The translations under genes and the position numbers were made by a program. A stretch of DNA of 64,000 bases from contig JAHBWD010000011.1 of NCBI GenBank assembly GCA_019637175.1, positions 1-64,000 of the forward strand, given 5' to 3'. The notes under the pieces are model-generated. The model searched no databases. It was not told the origin of the DNA and saw only the letters and a list, made by a program, of their open reading frames with translations. Source of the DNA: Labilithrix sp. GTDB lineage: Bacteria > Myxococcota_A > Polyangia > Polyangiales > Polyangiaceae. Of the stretch, positions 24,972 through 36,390 are shown piece by piece (within the stretch, counting starts at the first letter, position 1; every line of letters begins with the position of its first letter).

Positions 24972-27788
24972 TCACTCGCCGTCGGAGACGGGATCCGGCG
25001 GGTGGAGGTGCACGCGGCCGGCGCGGCTGCGGGAGCTGCGCTTGATCGCCGGCTCGGGCGAGCCGCCGAGGCGGGAGAGCATCCGCTTCGCTTCGTGCGA
25101 GTCGGGGTGATTGGCGAGCCACTCTTCGAGCACGGCGCGCGCCTCGCGCTTGCGGCCGCTGGCCTCGAGGGTCGCCGCGAGGAAGAGCCGCGGCTCCGCG
25201 CTCGCGTCGTGCACCGCCCACGCCTCGGCGGCGCGGCGGGCCTCGCGCATCTCGCCGGCGTGCATCGCGGCCGTGGCCCATGCCTTGAGCGCCTTCGGAT
25301 CGGCCGAGCGCTCGCGTGCGACGCGGCGCGCCTCGGTGAGGCGGCCCTTCTCCTCGTCGGCGCTCGACGTGCGCGCCGACGCGCGGACGAGCAGGCTGCT
25401 CGGGCGGCGCGCGTGGTCGGCCTTGTCGCTCGTCACGGGCTTGTCGTTCGACGCAGGCTTGTCGGCGATCGCGGGCTTGTCGGTGTGCGTGGGCGCCGGT
25501 GCGGAAGCGATCTCCGCGGGCGCCGTGGTCTCCGCGGGCGTGGTCTCCGCGGACTCGGCGGCCGCAGTCACCGCGGGCGCAGGCGGAGGAGCCGGCGGGA
25601 GCTCCGCCGCGGTCACCGTCGTGACGCGCGCCTCGTCGGCGGGCGCCGCGGGCTGCGCCGCGACCGGCGCGCTGGCGAAGTCGGTGAAGAACCGGAAGGA
25701 GTCGCGCGTCACGCGGCCCTTGAGCCCGGCGGCGGCGATGACGCCCATCGCGCCGATCAGCGCGACGGTCGCGAGCTTGCGCGCGCGCGAGCGGCGCCGC
25801 CCGGGCGCGACGAGGGCTTCTTCGAGGGCCTCGCGCATCGCGCGCGCGCTGGCGAAGCGATCGTCCTTCGACTTCGAGAGCGCCTTCAGGATGACGCCCT
25901 CGAGCTCGCCGGGGATGACCGCGTGCGGCGCGCGCGTGCGCGGACGCTCGGCCTCTTCGCGGAGCTGCTTGCCCATCACGACGACCGGCGATCCCTCGAA
26001 CGGACGCGTGCCGGTGACGAGCTCGTAGAGCACACAGCCGAGCGCGTAGACGTCGCAGCGCGCGTCGACCGTCTCGCCCGCGACCTGCTCGGGCGCCATG
26101 TACTCGGGCGTCCCGAAGACGGCGAAGCCCTTCTGCTTGCGCCCTTCGCCTTGCCCGGTCTCGGCGAGGGCCATCGCCACGCCGAAGTCGAGGAGCTTGA
26201 GCTCGCCCTCCTCGGTCAAGAACAGGTTCTGCGGCTTGAGATCGCGATGCACGACGCCGGCCTCGTGCGCGGCCTCGAGGGCCTGCGTCGCCTGGACGGC
26301 GAGGTGGATCGCCTCGCGCCAGCCGAGGCCCTTCTCGGCGTGGATGTCGAGCGTCTGACCCGCGAGCAGCTCCATCGCGAGGAAGACGCGGCCGTCGACC
26401 GACTTTCCGAAGTCGTGGAGCTGCACGAGGTTCGGATGAGAGAGCTTCGCGACCGCGCGCGCCTCGCGCCGGAAGCGCTCGACCGCGTCGTGGGCGGCCG
26501 CGTGCGCCGAAGAGAGCACCTTCACCGCGTAGCGACGTCCGAGCTCGACGTGCTCGGCCTCGAACACCTCTCCGCTCGCGCCCTCGCCGATCTTGCGCAC
26601 GAGGCGGTAGGGCGTGCCGGGCAGGATCGACGGATCCTGCGCCATCTGCGCGGCCTGCGCCTCCATGACGCCGCTCGCCGGCGGCGTCTCGTGCTCGCGA
26701 CGGAGCTCGCGCGCTTGCTTGAGGAGCTTGGCGAACTCGGCGCGCGAGCGCGCGGGCTCGTGCGGCCAGAGCGTCTTCATCAAGACGCCGATGCGCGCGC
26801 GCACGCTGCGCTCGCCGCTCTTGCCCGCGGGCGCCTGCGCGAGCACGCGCGCGAGATCGGTCGACGCGTGCGCCGCGCTCGCGTAGCGCTCGTCGGGATC
26901 GTTGGCGCAGAGCTTCTGGATGATCTCGTCGAGCTCCTTCGGGATGCCGCGCGTGCTCGCGAGCCGCGGGACGTCGAAGCGGCCCGCGGCCACGTCTTCG
27001 AGGTGCTTCTGCGCTTCGCCGCTGAGCAGGCGCTTGCCCGCGCAGAGCTCCCAGAGCATGACGCCGATCGCGTAGACGTCGATGCGGCCGTCGCCGACCT
27101 GCTGGCGCGCCACCTCGGGCGCGACGTAGCCGGGCTTCGCGAAGACGACGCCGGCGACGGTGTGGCAGCGGCGGTTGTGGCCGCGCGCGGTGCCGAAGTC
27201 GATGAGCTTCACCTCGCCCGCGTGGCCGATCATCACGTTCTGCGGGGAGAGATCGCGATGGACGATGCCGAGCGGCGTGCCGTCGGCGCCCGCACGCTCG
27301 TGCACGTGCGCGAGCGCCTGGCCCATCTCGATCGCGATCGCGGCGGCCTCGGGCCAACCGATCCGCGCGCCGACCTGCACCGCGCGGTGCCTCACGTCGG
27401 CGAGCGATCGGCCCTCGACGTACTCGACCACCGTGTAGGGCTCGCCGTTCTCGTCGGTCGAGGCCTCGAGGATCTGCACGACCCCGGGGTGATTGAGCTG
27501 CGACTGCACGCGCGCCTCGTCGAGGAACCTCGCGAGGAAGGAGCCGTCGTGGATGTGGTCGCGCCGCACCGTCTTGACGACGATCGGCCGCTCGGCCCCC
27601 TCGATGCCCGTCGTCGCCGCGAGGTAAACGTCGCCCATCCCGCCGCGGGCGAGCAGCTTCAGGAGGAGCAGCCGCCCGAAGACGCGCGGCAGCGGGATGT
27701 CGAGGATCCCGGACGAGAAGCCCGACGCCGGGGCGTCCTTCGAGGTCGACGAGGGAGCGCGTTCCGCACTGCTCATGCGTCCTTGCAT
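24972..27788 (-). CDS. Transmembrane Ser/Thr protein kinase with two tandem kinase domains
   Basis: A 938-residue protein. Kinase domain 1 (about 38-318) has ARGGMGDVYLA, VVKTV, HRDLSPQN and DFGTA; its activation segment ends KPGYVAPE. Kinase domain 2 (about 393-660) has IGEGASGEVFEAE, AVKVL, HRDLKPQN, DFGVA and GTPEYMAPE. Both keep Lys, HRD and DFG, so both may be active. A membrane helix (about 671-689) is followed by a Pro/Ala/Thr linker with ADKPASNDKP-type repeats and a C-terminal TPR-like domain (LKAWATAAMHAGEMREARRA). Kinase halves are cytoplasmic and the TPR tail is outside. ATG 27776 with AAGGA just upstream is an alternative start. It diverges from carB. Confidence 0.9.
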   Translation of the reverse strand: MQGRMSSAERAPSSTSKDAPASGFSSGILDIPLPRVFGRLLLLKLLARGGMGDVYLAATTGIEGAERPIVVKTVRRDHIHDGSFLARFLDEARVQSQLNHPGVVQILEASTDENGEPYTVVEYVEGRSLADVRHRAVQVGARIGWPEAAAIAIEMGQALAHVHERAGADGTPLGIVHRDLSPQNVMIGHAGEVKLIDFGTARGHNRRCHTVAGVVFAKPGYVAPEVARQQVGDGRIDVYAIGVMLWELCAGKRLLSGEAQKHLEDVAAGRFDVPRLASTRGIPKELDEIIQKLCANDPDERYASAAHASTDLARVLAQAPAGKSGERSVRARIGVLMKTLWPHEPARSRAEFAKLLKQARELRREHETPPASGVMEAQAAQMAQDPSILPGTPYRLVRKIGEGASGEVFEAEHVELGRRYAVKVLSSAHAAAHDAVERFRREARAVAKLSHPNLVQLHDFGKSVDGRVFLAMELLAGQTLDIHAEKGLGWREAIHLAVQATQALEAAHEAGVVHRDLKPQNLFLTEEGELKLLDFGVAMALAETGQGEGRKQKGFAVFGTPEYMAPEQVAGETVDARCDVYALGCVLYELVTGTRPFEGSPVVVMGKQLREEAERPRTRAPHAVIPGELEGVILKALSKSKDDRFASARAMREALEEALVAPGRRRSRARKLATVALIGAMGVIAAAGLKGRVTRDSFRFFTDFASAPVAAQPAAPADEARVTTVTAAELPPAPPPAPAVTAAAESAETTPAETTAPAEIASAPAPTHTDKPAIADKPASNDKPVTSDKADHARRPSSLLVRASARTSSADEEKGRLTEARRVARERSADPKALKAWATAAMHAGEMREARRAAEAWAVHDASAEPRLFLAATLEASGRKREARAVLEEWLANHPDSHEAKRMLSRLGGSPEPAIKRSSRSRAGRVHLHPPDPVSDGE

Positions 27789-27901
27789 AAGGAGCGCGAG
27801 AAAAATGGGCCAAGTTTCGGCCGACTTCGAACCTCGACCGCGGCTCCGCCCCTTCCGTTCCGCGGGCCCCCCTGCTAAGTCGCGGCCTCGGGACGGAACG
27901 G

Positions 27902-31231
<3,330 letters not shown>

Positions 31232-31278
31232 TCCGAGGCGAGGGAAGCCGGCGCGCCCGAACGACGTAGACCGAGGTC

Positions 31279-32208
31279 ATGCGTCTCGGAGCGTTCGCGG
31301 CGATCTCGCTTCTCCTCGTGGCCTGCGGCGGCGGCTTGCCCGCGGCGCCCGCCGTGCCGGCGCCGGCGCCGATCGCGAAGGCGCCCGAGCCGCCGAAGGC
31401 CGAGAAGGCCGAGAAAGAGCCCACGTGCAAGGAGGCGCTCAACGCGAGCCACGCCAAGGCCGACGCGCTGTGCAGCCCCGTGTGCGACGGCGGTGACGCG
31501 ACGATCTGTCTGGCGCTCGCGGTCCACCACACAGCGGATCCGAAGGGCGCCAAGGTGGTCGAGGGGTACCTCGAGAAGGCGTGCGAGAAGGGCCTCGCCG
31601 AGGCGTGCCTCAAGCTCTACGAGCTGCTCGAGCAAGACGCCCCCGATCGCGCGCTCAGCGCCGTCGAGAAGGGCTGCGCGGCGGATCCGGCCGACGCCAT
31701 GAAGCGAAGCTGCCGCGCCGCGGGATCGCTCCGCGGGCGGAGCGGCAAGGTCGAAGATCTCCGCGCCGCGCTCGCCTCGTTCGATCGCGGATGTCAGGCG
31801 AGCGACGCGCTCGCGTGCGCCGAGAAGCGACGCACCGAGCGCGCGATCGAAGAGGCCGAGGCCCCGACGCCGATCGAGGGAAAGCTCCTCTCGGCGACCG
31901 GCGGCACCGTCAAGGTCAAGGTGAGCTCGAAGGAGCCCCTAACCCAGGGCGCCGACGTCGACTTTCAGCGGCACTTCGAGAGCAAGCCGGGGCAGCGGAA
32001 CGCGCTCGGCGTCCTCGGCTCGATCTTCGGCGGCACCGTCACCGGGTGGGTCGGCATCGCGAAGGCGCGCGTCTCGAAGATCGACGGCGACGTCGTCACG
32101 CTCACCGTGGTCGAGGAGCGCTCGGTCATCAAGGTCAACGGCAAGAAGGTGAACCACTTCACGCCGGGGGCGAAGGTGCGCATTCTCGCGGCCAAAGCGA
32201 CGCGCTGA
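31279..32208 (+). CDS. Cys-rich Sel1-like repeat lipoprotein
   Basis: A 309-residue protein with a lipoprotein signal (LLLVAC, then GGG), a Pro/Ala/Lys linker and, at about 50-190, Sel1-like helical pairs with regularly spaced cysteines (ACEKGLAEACLKLYE, VEKGCAADP, FDRGCQASDALACAEK), as in Helicobacter Hcp-type proteins. The C-terminal 110 residues form a beta-rich domain (EGKLLSATGGTVKVKVSSKE). It would be a periplasmic protein-binding adaptor. It starts 47 bases after carB, but function gives no reason to couple them. Confidence 0.72.
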   Translation: MRLGAFAAISLLLVACGGGLPAAPAVPAPAPIAKAPEPPKAEKAEKEPTCKEALNASHAKADALCSPVCDGGDATICLALAVHHTADPKGAKVVEGYLEKACEKGLAEACLKLYELLEQDAPDRALSAVEKGCAADPADAMKRSCRAAGSLRGRSGKVEDLRAALASFDRGCQASDALACAEKRRTERAIEEAEAPTPIEGKLLSATGGTVKVKVSSKEPLTQGADVDFQRHFESKPGQRNALGVLGSIFGGTVTGWVGIAKARVSKIDGDVVTLTVVEERSVIKVNGKKVNHFTPGAKVRILAAKATR

Positions 32209-32213
32209 CGGGC

Positions 32214-32245
32214 GTCATCGCCTTGACGCTCGTCAGTCGCTTGAC
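32214..32245 (+). promoter_or_regulatory. Two tandem GTCA-N6-TGAC dyads, FleQ-box-like
   Basis: GTCATCGCCTTGAC (32214-32227) and GTCAGTCGCTTGAC (32232-32245) are two near-identical dyads with centres 18 bp apart, about 80-110 bases before the glycosyltransferase ATG. Both satisfy GTCA-N5-TTGAC, the outer frame of the Pseudomonas FleQ box (GTCAaTAAATTGAC), though the inner TAAA is not kept. FleQ-type proteins bind c-di-GMP and control exopolysaccharide genes, which fits the genes that follow. The binding protein here is not known. Confidence 0.5.
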
Positions 32246-32322
32246 GCGGCGGGGCTCTTCCGGCGACGGAATCCGGCGCTTTTTCGGGTTGTCACGATCC
32301 TCGCAGGGGAGCGTGCACTCCG

Positions 32323-33636
32323 ATGGAGCTGTTCCCCGTCTACCTGCTCTTCTTCGTCGTCTTCGTGAACCGCTACGTCGTCGGGCTCTTGGTGAAGAGC
32401 TACGAGGGCCTCAGGGACGAAGAGACGATCGACACGTACGAGCCGACCGTCACGGTCGTCGTGCCGCTCTTCAACGAGGGTAAGCAGATCTACGACACGA
32501 TCCAGAGCCTCTTGGCGCTGGAGTACCCCGAAGACAAGCTCTCGGTCATCGTCGTCGACGACTGCTCGACCGACGACAGCTGGCAGTGGGCGCGCAAGGC
32601 GGCGGCCGAGAGCCCGCGCGTTACCGCGATCCAGAACCCGCGCAACATGGGCAAGCGCCGCGGGATCAACCACGCGGTTCGCAAGGCACAGTCCGAGATC
32701 ATCGTCTCGGTCGACTCCGACGTGATCGTCGACAAGCGCGCCGTCCGCGAGCTCGTGCGCCGGTTCACGAGCGAAAACGTCGCCGCCGTCGGCGGGCGCG
32801 TGCACGTGCTGAACGCGAACGAGAACTGGCTCACCCGGATGCAGGCGATCAAGTACTGGTTCGGCTACGAGTACCTGAAGAACCTCGAGAAGGCGTTCAA
32901 GAGCGTCATGTGCCTCTCGGGCTGCCTCACGGCGTACCGGCGGCACGTCCTCATCGAGCTCGAGCCGATCCTCGAGAACCGGCGCCTCTTCGGCGTCGAG
33001 ATCAAGTACGGCGAGGATCGCTTCCTCACGCGCCAGATCATCAAGGCCGGCTACCAGACGGTGGGCACGCTCGCTGCCGTGTGCTGGACGGTCGCGCCGA
33101 AGACCCTCGGCGGCTACTTCAACCAGCAGCTCCGCTGGCGCCGCTCGAACGTCATCGACCTGCTGGGCGGCGTGACGCACGCCTACAAGCTCCACCCGGT
33201 CATCGCGATCCACTACCTCGGGCTCTTCGCGGTCCTCTTCTCGTACCCGATGGTCGTCTTCCACGCGATCGTGCGAGGCGTCTTCTGGCAGGGCGCGACG
33301 TTCCACGGCCTCGTGCTCGCGTTCCTCGGCGCGGTCTATGCGTTCCAGACGCGCGACTACCCGAAGGAGGCGAAGGTGCACCCGCTCTGGTTCGCGGCGA
33401 TGACCGTCGTGATGCCGGTCACGTACCTCATCTGCACGCCGCTCGCGATCTTCACGCTCGACTCGTCGAGCTGGGAGACGCGAGGGCACGGCGCGGTCGC
33501 GCAGGGCGCGGCCGAGGGCGACGCGGCCGCCGACGTTCCCGTCGAGGAAGCGCCGGCGCTCGAGCCCGCCCACGCCGCCGAGATCGTTCCCCTTCGACGC
33601 CTCGAGACTACGACCGAGCTTCGTAAAGCAGCCTGA
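32323..33636 (+). CDS. Processive membrane glycosyltransferase, family 2 (NodC/HasA-like)
   Basis: A 437-residue inner-membrane synthase. After an N-terminal helix (PVYLLFFVVFVNRYVVGLL) comes the GT-A domain: VVVPLFNEG, DDCSTDD (about 79-85), the metal-binding DSD (131-133), CLSGCLTAYRR, GEDRFLT with the catalytic Asp, and QQLRWRRS, the QxxRW product-channel motif of processive enzymes. Three or four C-terminal helices (about 295-400) would form the pore. A 35-residue acidic, Ala-rich cytoplasmic tail ends the protein. It is most like hyaluronan, chitin-oligomer and alginate-type synthases, so it should polymerise and extrude a polysaccharide. First gene of a three-gene unit. Confidence 0.9.
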   Translation: MELFPVYLLFFVVFVNRYVVGLLVKSYEGLRDEETIDTYEPTVTVVVPLFNEGKQIYDTIQSLLALEYPEDKLSVIVVDDCSTDDSWQWARKAAAESPRVTAIQNPRNMGKRRGINHAVRKAQSEIIVSVDSDVIVDKRAVRELVRRFTSENVAAVGGRVHVLNANENWLTRMQAIKYWFGYEYLKNLEKAFKSVMCLSGCLTAYRRHVLIELEPILENRRLFGVEIKYGEDRFLTRQIIKAGYQTVGTLAAVCWTVAPKTLGGYFNQQLRWRRSNVIDLLGGVTHAYKLHPVIAIHYLGLFAVLFSYPMVVFHAIVRGVFWQGATFHGLVLAFLGAVYAFQTRDYPKEAKVHPLWFAAMTVVMPVTYLICTPLAIFTLDSSSWETRGHGAVAQGAAEGDAAADVPVEEAPALEPAHAAEIVPLRRLETTTELRKAA

Positions 33637-33659
33637 CCTCGATCACCAGGAGAGACTTC

Positions 33660-34736
33660 GTGCTGAACAAGTTGATTGTGTCCGCTTACAAGATCGCCGG
33701 CTTCTTGATCCTCACCGGCATCCTGGTCGGCCTCGGATCGTACGTCGTGATGACGATCTTCTACTACGTCAGCTCGAGCTGGGTGGCGCCGGTCATCGTG
33801 TCTCCCGCCGACAAGAAGATCCTCGAGCTCAACGCGCAGCTCGCGCAGCAGCAGTCGCTCCGCGACACGCTGCGCGCGTCGAAGGCGGAGATGGAGACGA
33901 AGCTCCGCGACACCGAGCGCGTCGTCGCCGCCGAGCAAGACTTCCAAAAGGGCCTCACCGCGTCGCTCGAGGCCGACCTCGCCGATCGCCGGCGCACGAC
34001 CGCCAAGCTCTCCGCCCTTCGCGTGGAGTACGCGAAGACGAGCGACGTCATCGCCGCCGCGAACACGGACTTCGCCGGCCTCTCGAAGGAGCGCATGAAG
34101 GAGATGTTCGACGCGCGGCTCGCGACGCGCGACGACGTCGTGCGCGGCAACATGGAGCTCGCGAGCCTCGCCAACGCGAACCTGGGGCTCTCCGAGCGGA
34201 CCGTCATGCTCGACGAGCAGATCACGAGCGCGCAGCGTCAGGCCGATTCACTCGCCTTCGTGGTCGCCCCGAGCGCGAGCAAGAAGCGCACGGTGCCGAC
34301 GCACGACGTGCTCGTCTTCCAGCGCGAGATGCAGCTCAGCGTCCTCGCGATGAAGCGCGCCGAAGAGCAGAGCGCCGCGATCCGCGAGGCGATCTCCGCC
34401 GCAGACGCGACGCTTCACCGCTACGAGATGCTCCTCTCCGCGATCAAGAGCTCGCCCTATCTGCTCGCGGTCGACCAGCACGTCACGATCGGCTTCGTGC
34501 CCTACACGAACAACGAGAGCGTGAAGGTGGGGATGCCGGTGTACGCGTGCAGCGGCAACATCGTATGGTGCCGCCGCGTCGGATCGGTCGGCGAGACGCT
34601 CGAGGGCGAGCTCAGCGGGAGCCACCCGATCCAGAAGATCGAGCTGCGCGGGCAGATGGTCCGCCTCGAGCTCGCCGACATCCGCTCGGCGCAGGAGCCC
34701 GTCCTCCACGTCGGTCGCAAACCCTTCTTCTTCTGA
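33660..34736 (+). CDS. Membrane-anchored HlyD/Alg44-like periplasmic adaptor
   Basis: A 358-residue protein starting at GTG 33660 with AGGAGAG before it, 23 bases after the synthase. One N-terminal membrane helix (about 14-38), a very long coiled coil (about 52-245, with ALRVEYAKTSDVIAAANTDF), then a beta-rich domain (HVTIGFVPYTNNESVKVGMP, then GQMVRLEL) resembling the lipoyl/barrel end of membrane-fusion proteins. A VYACSGNIVWC loop could hold a disulfide. It would bridge synthase and outer membrane, like the HlyD part of Alg44 but without a PilZ domain. Confidence 0.7.
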   Translation: MLNKLIVSAYKIAGFLILTGILVGLGSYVVMTIFYYVSSSWVAPVIVSPADKKILELNAQLAQQQSLRDTLRASKAEMETKLRDTERVVAAEQDFQKGLTASLEADLADRRRTTAKLSALRVEYAKTSDVIAAANTDFAGLSKERMKEMFDARLATRDDVVRGNMELASLANANLGLSERTVMLDEQITSAQRQADSLAFVVAPSASKKRTVPTHDVLVFQREMQLSVLAMKRAEEQSAAIREAISAADATLHRYEMLLSAIKSSPYLLAVDQHVTIGFVPYTNNESVKVGMPVYACSGNIVWCRRVGSVGETLEGELSGSHPIQKIELRGQMVRLELADIRSAQEPVLHVGRKPFFF

Positions 34737-34761
34737 TCGCCTACTTCAAGGAGCCATCGTC

Positions 34762-35877
34762 ATGCATCGTCGGGTCGCCGCCGTAGCCTTCCTCTGCTTC
34801 GCGTTCTCGTCGCGCCGCGCCAGCGCCGAGCAGCCTCCCGTCGCCGTCGACGCCGAGGCCCTCGCCTCGAGCACGTACTGCACCTACGTCGAGGCGGTCG
34901 CGGACTCGCAGAGCGCGGTGATGGTCTCGCCTCAGCTCTTCGTGACGGGCGGCGCGGTGAGCGGCAATGACGCGCCGACCGGGCCGACGACGACGACCGT
35001 GAATCCTCGCGTCGTCGCCGGCGCGAGCTACAGCTTCTCTTCTCTCTATCGCGGGCTCGCGACCAGGCAGGCCGCTTCGGCCGAGTGCGCGCGGTATCGC
35101 GTCTTCAACAAGCTCCTCGCGTTCTCGATGTCGCGCGGCAGCGGCAGTACCGCCGCGGCCGAGCGCGCGAAGCTCGACGTCCTCGAGGAGTCGCTCCCGC
35201 GCGCGCAGGAGATCCTCGACGAGGCGCGGGCCGCGGTCAGCGAGTCGCGGATCACCGCCGACGAGCTCGAGGTGACGATGGGGCGCGTCGACGGCCTCCG
35301 CGCGCTCACGGCCGAGACGCGCGGGAAGTGGCGGATCGCCGCGGGCATGATGCAGGCGCCGAAGGAGTCGCTCGCCGAGCTCGTCGCGCAGCGAGAGCGC
35401 ACCGAGCGCGCGACCGAAGAGCAAGCCGCGCGGATCCGTCAGGCGCAGGCGTGGGACATCTCGGTGCGCGGCGGCTACGACCAGATCTTCGGGCAGAACC
35501 AGGCGCTTCCGGTCTTCGGGATGGTGACGCTCACGTTCAGTCCGGGGTTCTTCTGGCAGCGCGGCGCCGACGATCGCGCCGAGACTGCGCGCGTCCAGGC
35601 GGCGCGCAAGGGCCTCGAGGCGGCGACCGTCCGCGCGGAGGAGACCGCGCGTCAGCTCCGCGAGACGGCGCGCGCCGAGCGCGAGCGCCTCGCCGACGTC
35701 ACGGTGCTCCTCGCGGATCTGTCGCGGCGCCACGAAGAGCTTCGCAAGCTCGAAGGCAACCGCGCGAAGGCCTCCGCCGACGTCTTGTGGCTCGGCCTCG
35801 TGCCGCTCCGCGCGGAGCACGCGTTTCTCCGCGCGCACACCGCCGAGCTCGCGAAGGTCGTCGGCGACGGGCGCTAG
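34762..35877 (+). CDS. TolC-like outer-membrane export protein
   Basis: A 371-residue exported protein (signal MHRRVAAVAFLCFAFSSRRA). AAGGAG lies eight bases before ATG 34762. The layout, beta strands (ASYSFSSLYRGLATRQAASA; FGMVTLTFSPGFFWQRG) alternating with long helical hairpins (about 120-230 and 275-345, with ARKGLEAATVRAEETARQLR), is that of TolC family efflux channels. It is shorter than TolC (about 470). As the third gene of the synthase-adaptor cassette it would be the outer-membrane exit for the polysaccharide. Confidence 0.62.
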   Translation: MHRRVAAVAFLCFAFSSRRASAEQPPVAVDAEALASSTYCTYVEAVADSQSAVMVSPQLFVTGGAVSGNDAPTGPTTTTVNPRVVAGASYSFSSLYRGLATRQAASAECARYRVFNKLLAFSMSRGSGSTAAAERAKLDVLEESLPRAQEILDEARAAVSESRITADELEVTMGRVDGLRALTAETRGKWRIAAGMMQAPKESLAELVAQRERTERATEEQAARIRQAQAWDISVRGGYDQIFGQNQALPVFGMVTLTFSPGFFWQRGADDRAETARVQAARKGLEAATVRAEETARQLRETARAERERLADVTVLLADLSRRHEELRKLEGNRAKASADVLWLGLVPLRAEHAFLRAHTAELAKVVGDGR

Positions 35878-35904
35878 GCTCCTCGCCTGCCGGAGGAGTC
35901 GAAA

Positions 35905-36099
35905 TGAGAAAAGGCCGAATGTGGAAGAGCGAACACGGATCGGGGAGCCGGGAATTGGAGAGAGGGGACTGAGAAAAGGCCGAATGTGGAAGAGCGAACA
36001 CGGATCGGGGAGCTGGGAATTGGAGAGAGGGGACTGAGAAAAGGCCGAATGTGGAAGAGCGAACACGGATCGGGGAGCTGGGAACCGGAGAGATTCCCC
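35905..36099. repeat. 65-bp direct repeats (three copies)
   Basis: Copies start at 35905, 35970 and 36035. Each contains a 24-bp core that begins CGAATGTGGAAGAG and ends GAACACGGA (cores 35916-35939, 35981-36004, 36046-36069), preceded by TGAGAAAAGGC. The first two copies are nearly identical through GGAATTGGAGAGAGGGGAC; the third switches into the inverted array (GGAACCGGAGAG). No coding frame is favoured. Confidence 0.92.
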
Positions 36100-36360
36100 G
36101 CTCTCTGTTCCGTGTTCGCTCTTCCACATTCGTCTTTGTTCGACTCTTGGGGGGCTTCACGCTCCTCGGGGTCACCGCGGGACGGAGGAGGCGGGAACCG
36201 GAGAGATTCCCCGGTCTCTGTTCCGTGTTCGCTCTTCCACATTCGTCTTTGTTCGACTCTTGGGGGCTTCACGCTCCTCGGGGTCACCGCGGGACGGAGG
36301 AGCCGGGAACCGGAGAGATTCCCTGCTCTCTGTTCCGTGTTCGCTCTTCCACATTCGTCT
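36081..36360. repeat. 112/113-bp repeats carrying the inverted core
   Basis: About 2.4 copies of a unit GGAACCGGAGAGATTCCC...CTCTCTGTTCCG... bear the reverse complement of the 24-bp core at 36109-36132, 36222-36245 and 36334-36357. Between cores lies CGTCTTTGTTCGACTCTTGG... then GGTCACCGCGGGACGGAGGA. With the direct array before it, the locus has six cores, three in each orientation, and can form long hairpins. It fills the 513-base gap between the TolC-like gene and the next gene. Confidence 0.92.
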
Positions 36361-36390
36361 TTTGGCGAGCGAGGATCTGCGCGTTCTCGA

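Noticed and set aside
25002..27878. A 958-codon ORF antisense to the double kinase
   Set aside because: It has no recognisable domain, whereas the opposite frame has two complete kinase domains.
35905..36360. CRISPR array suggested by regular 65-bp spacing
   Set aside because: The sequence between cores is repeated too, there are no unique spacers and no cas genes.
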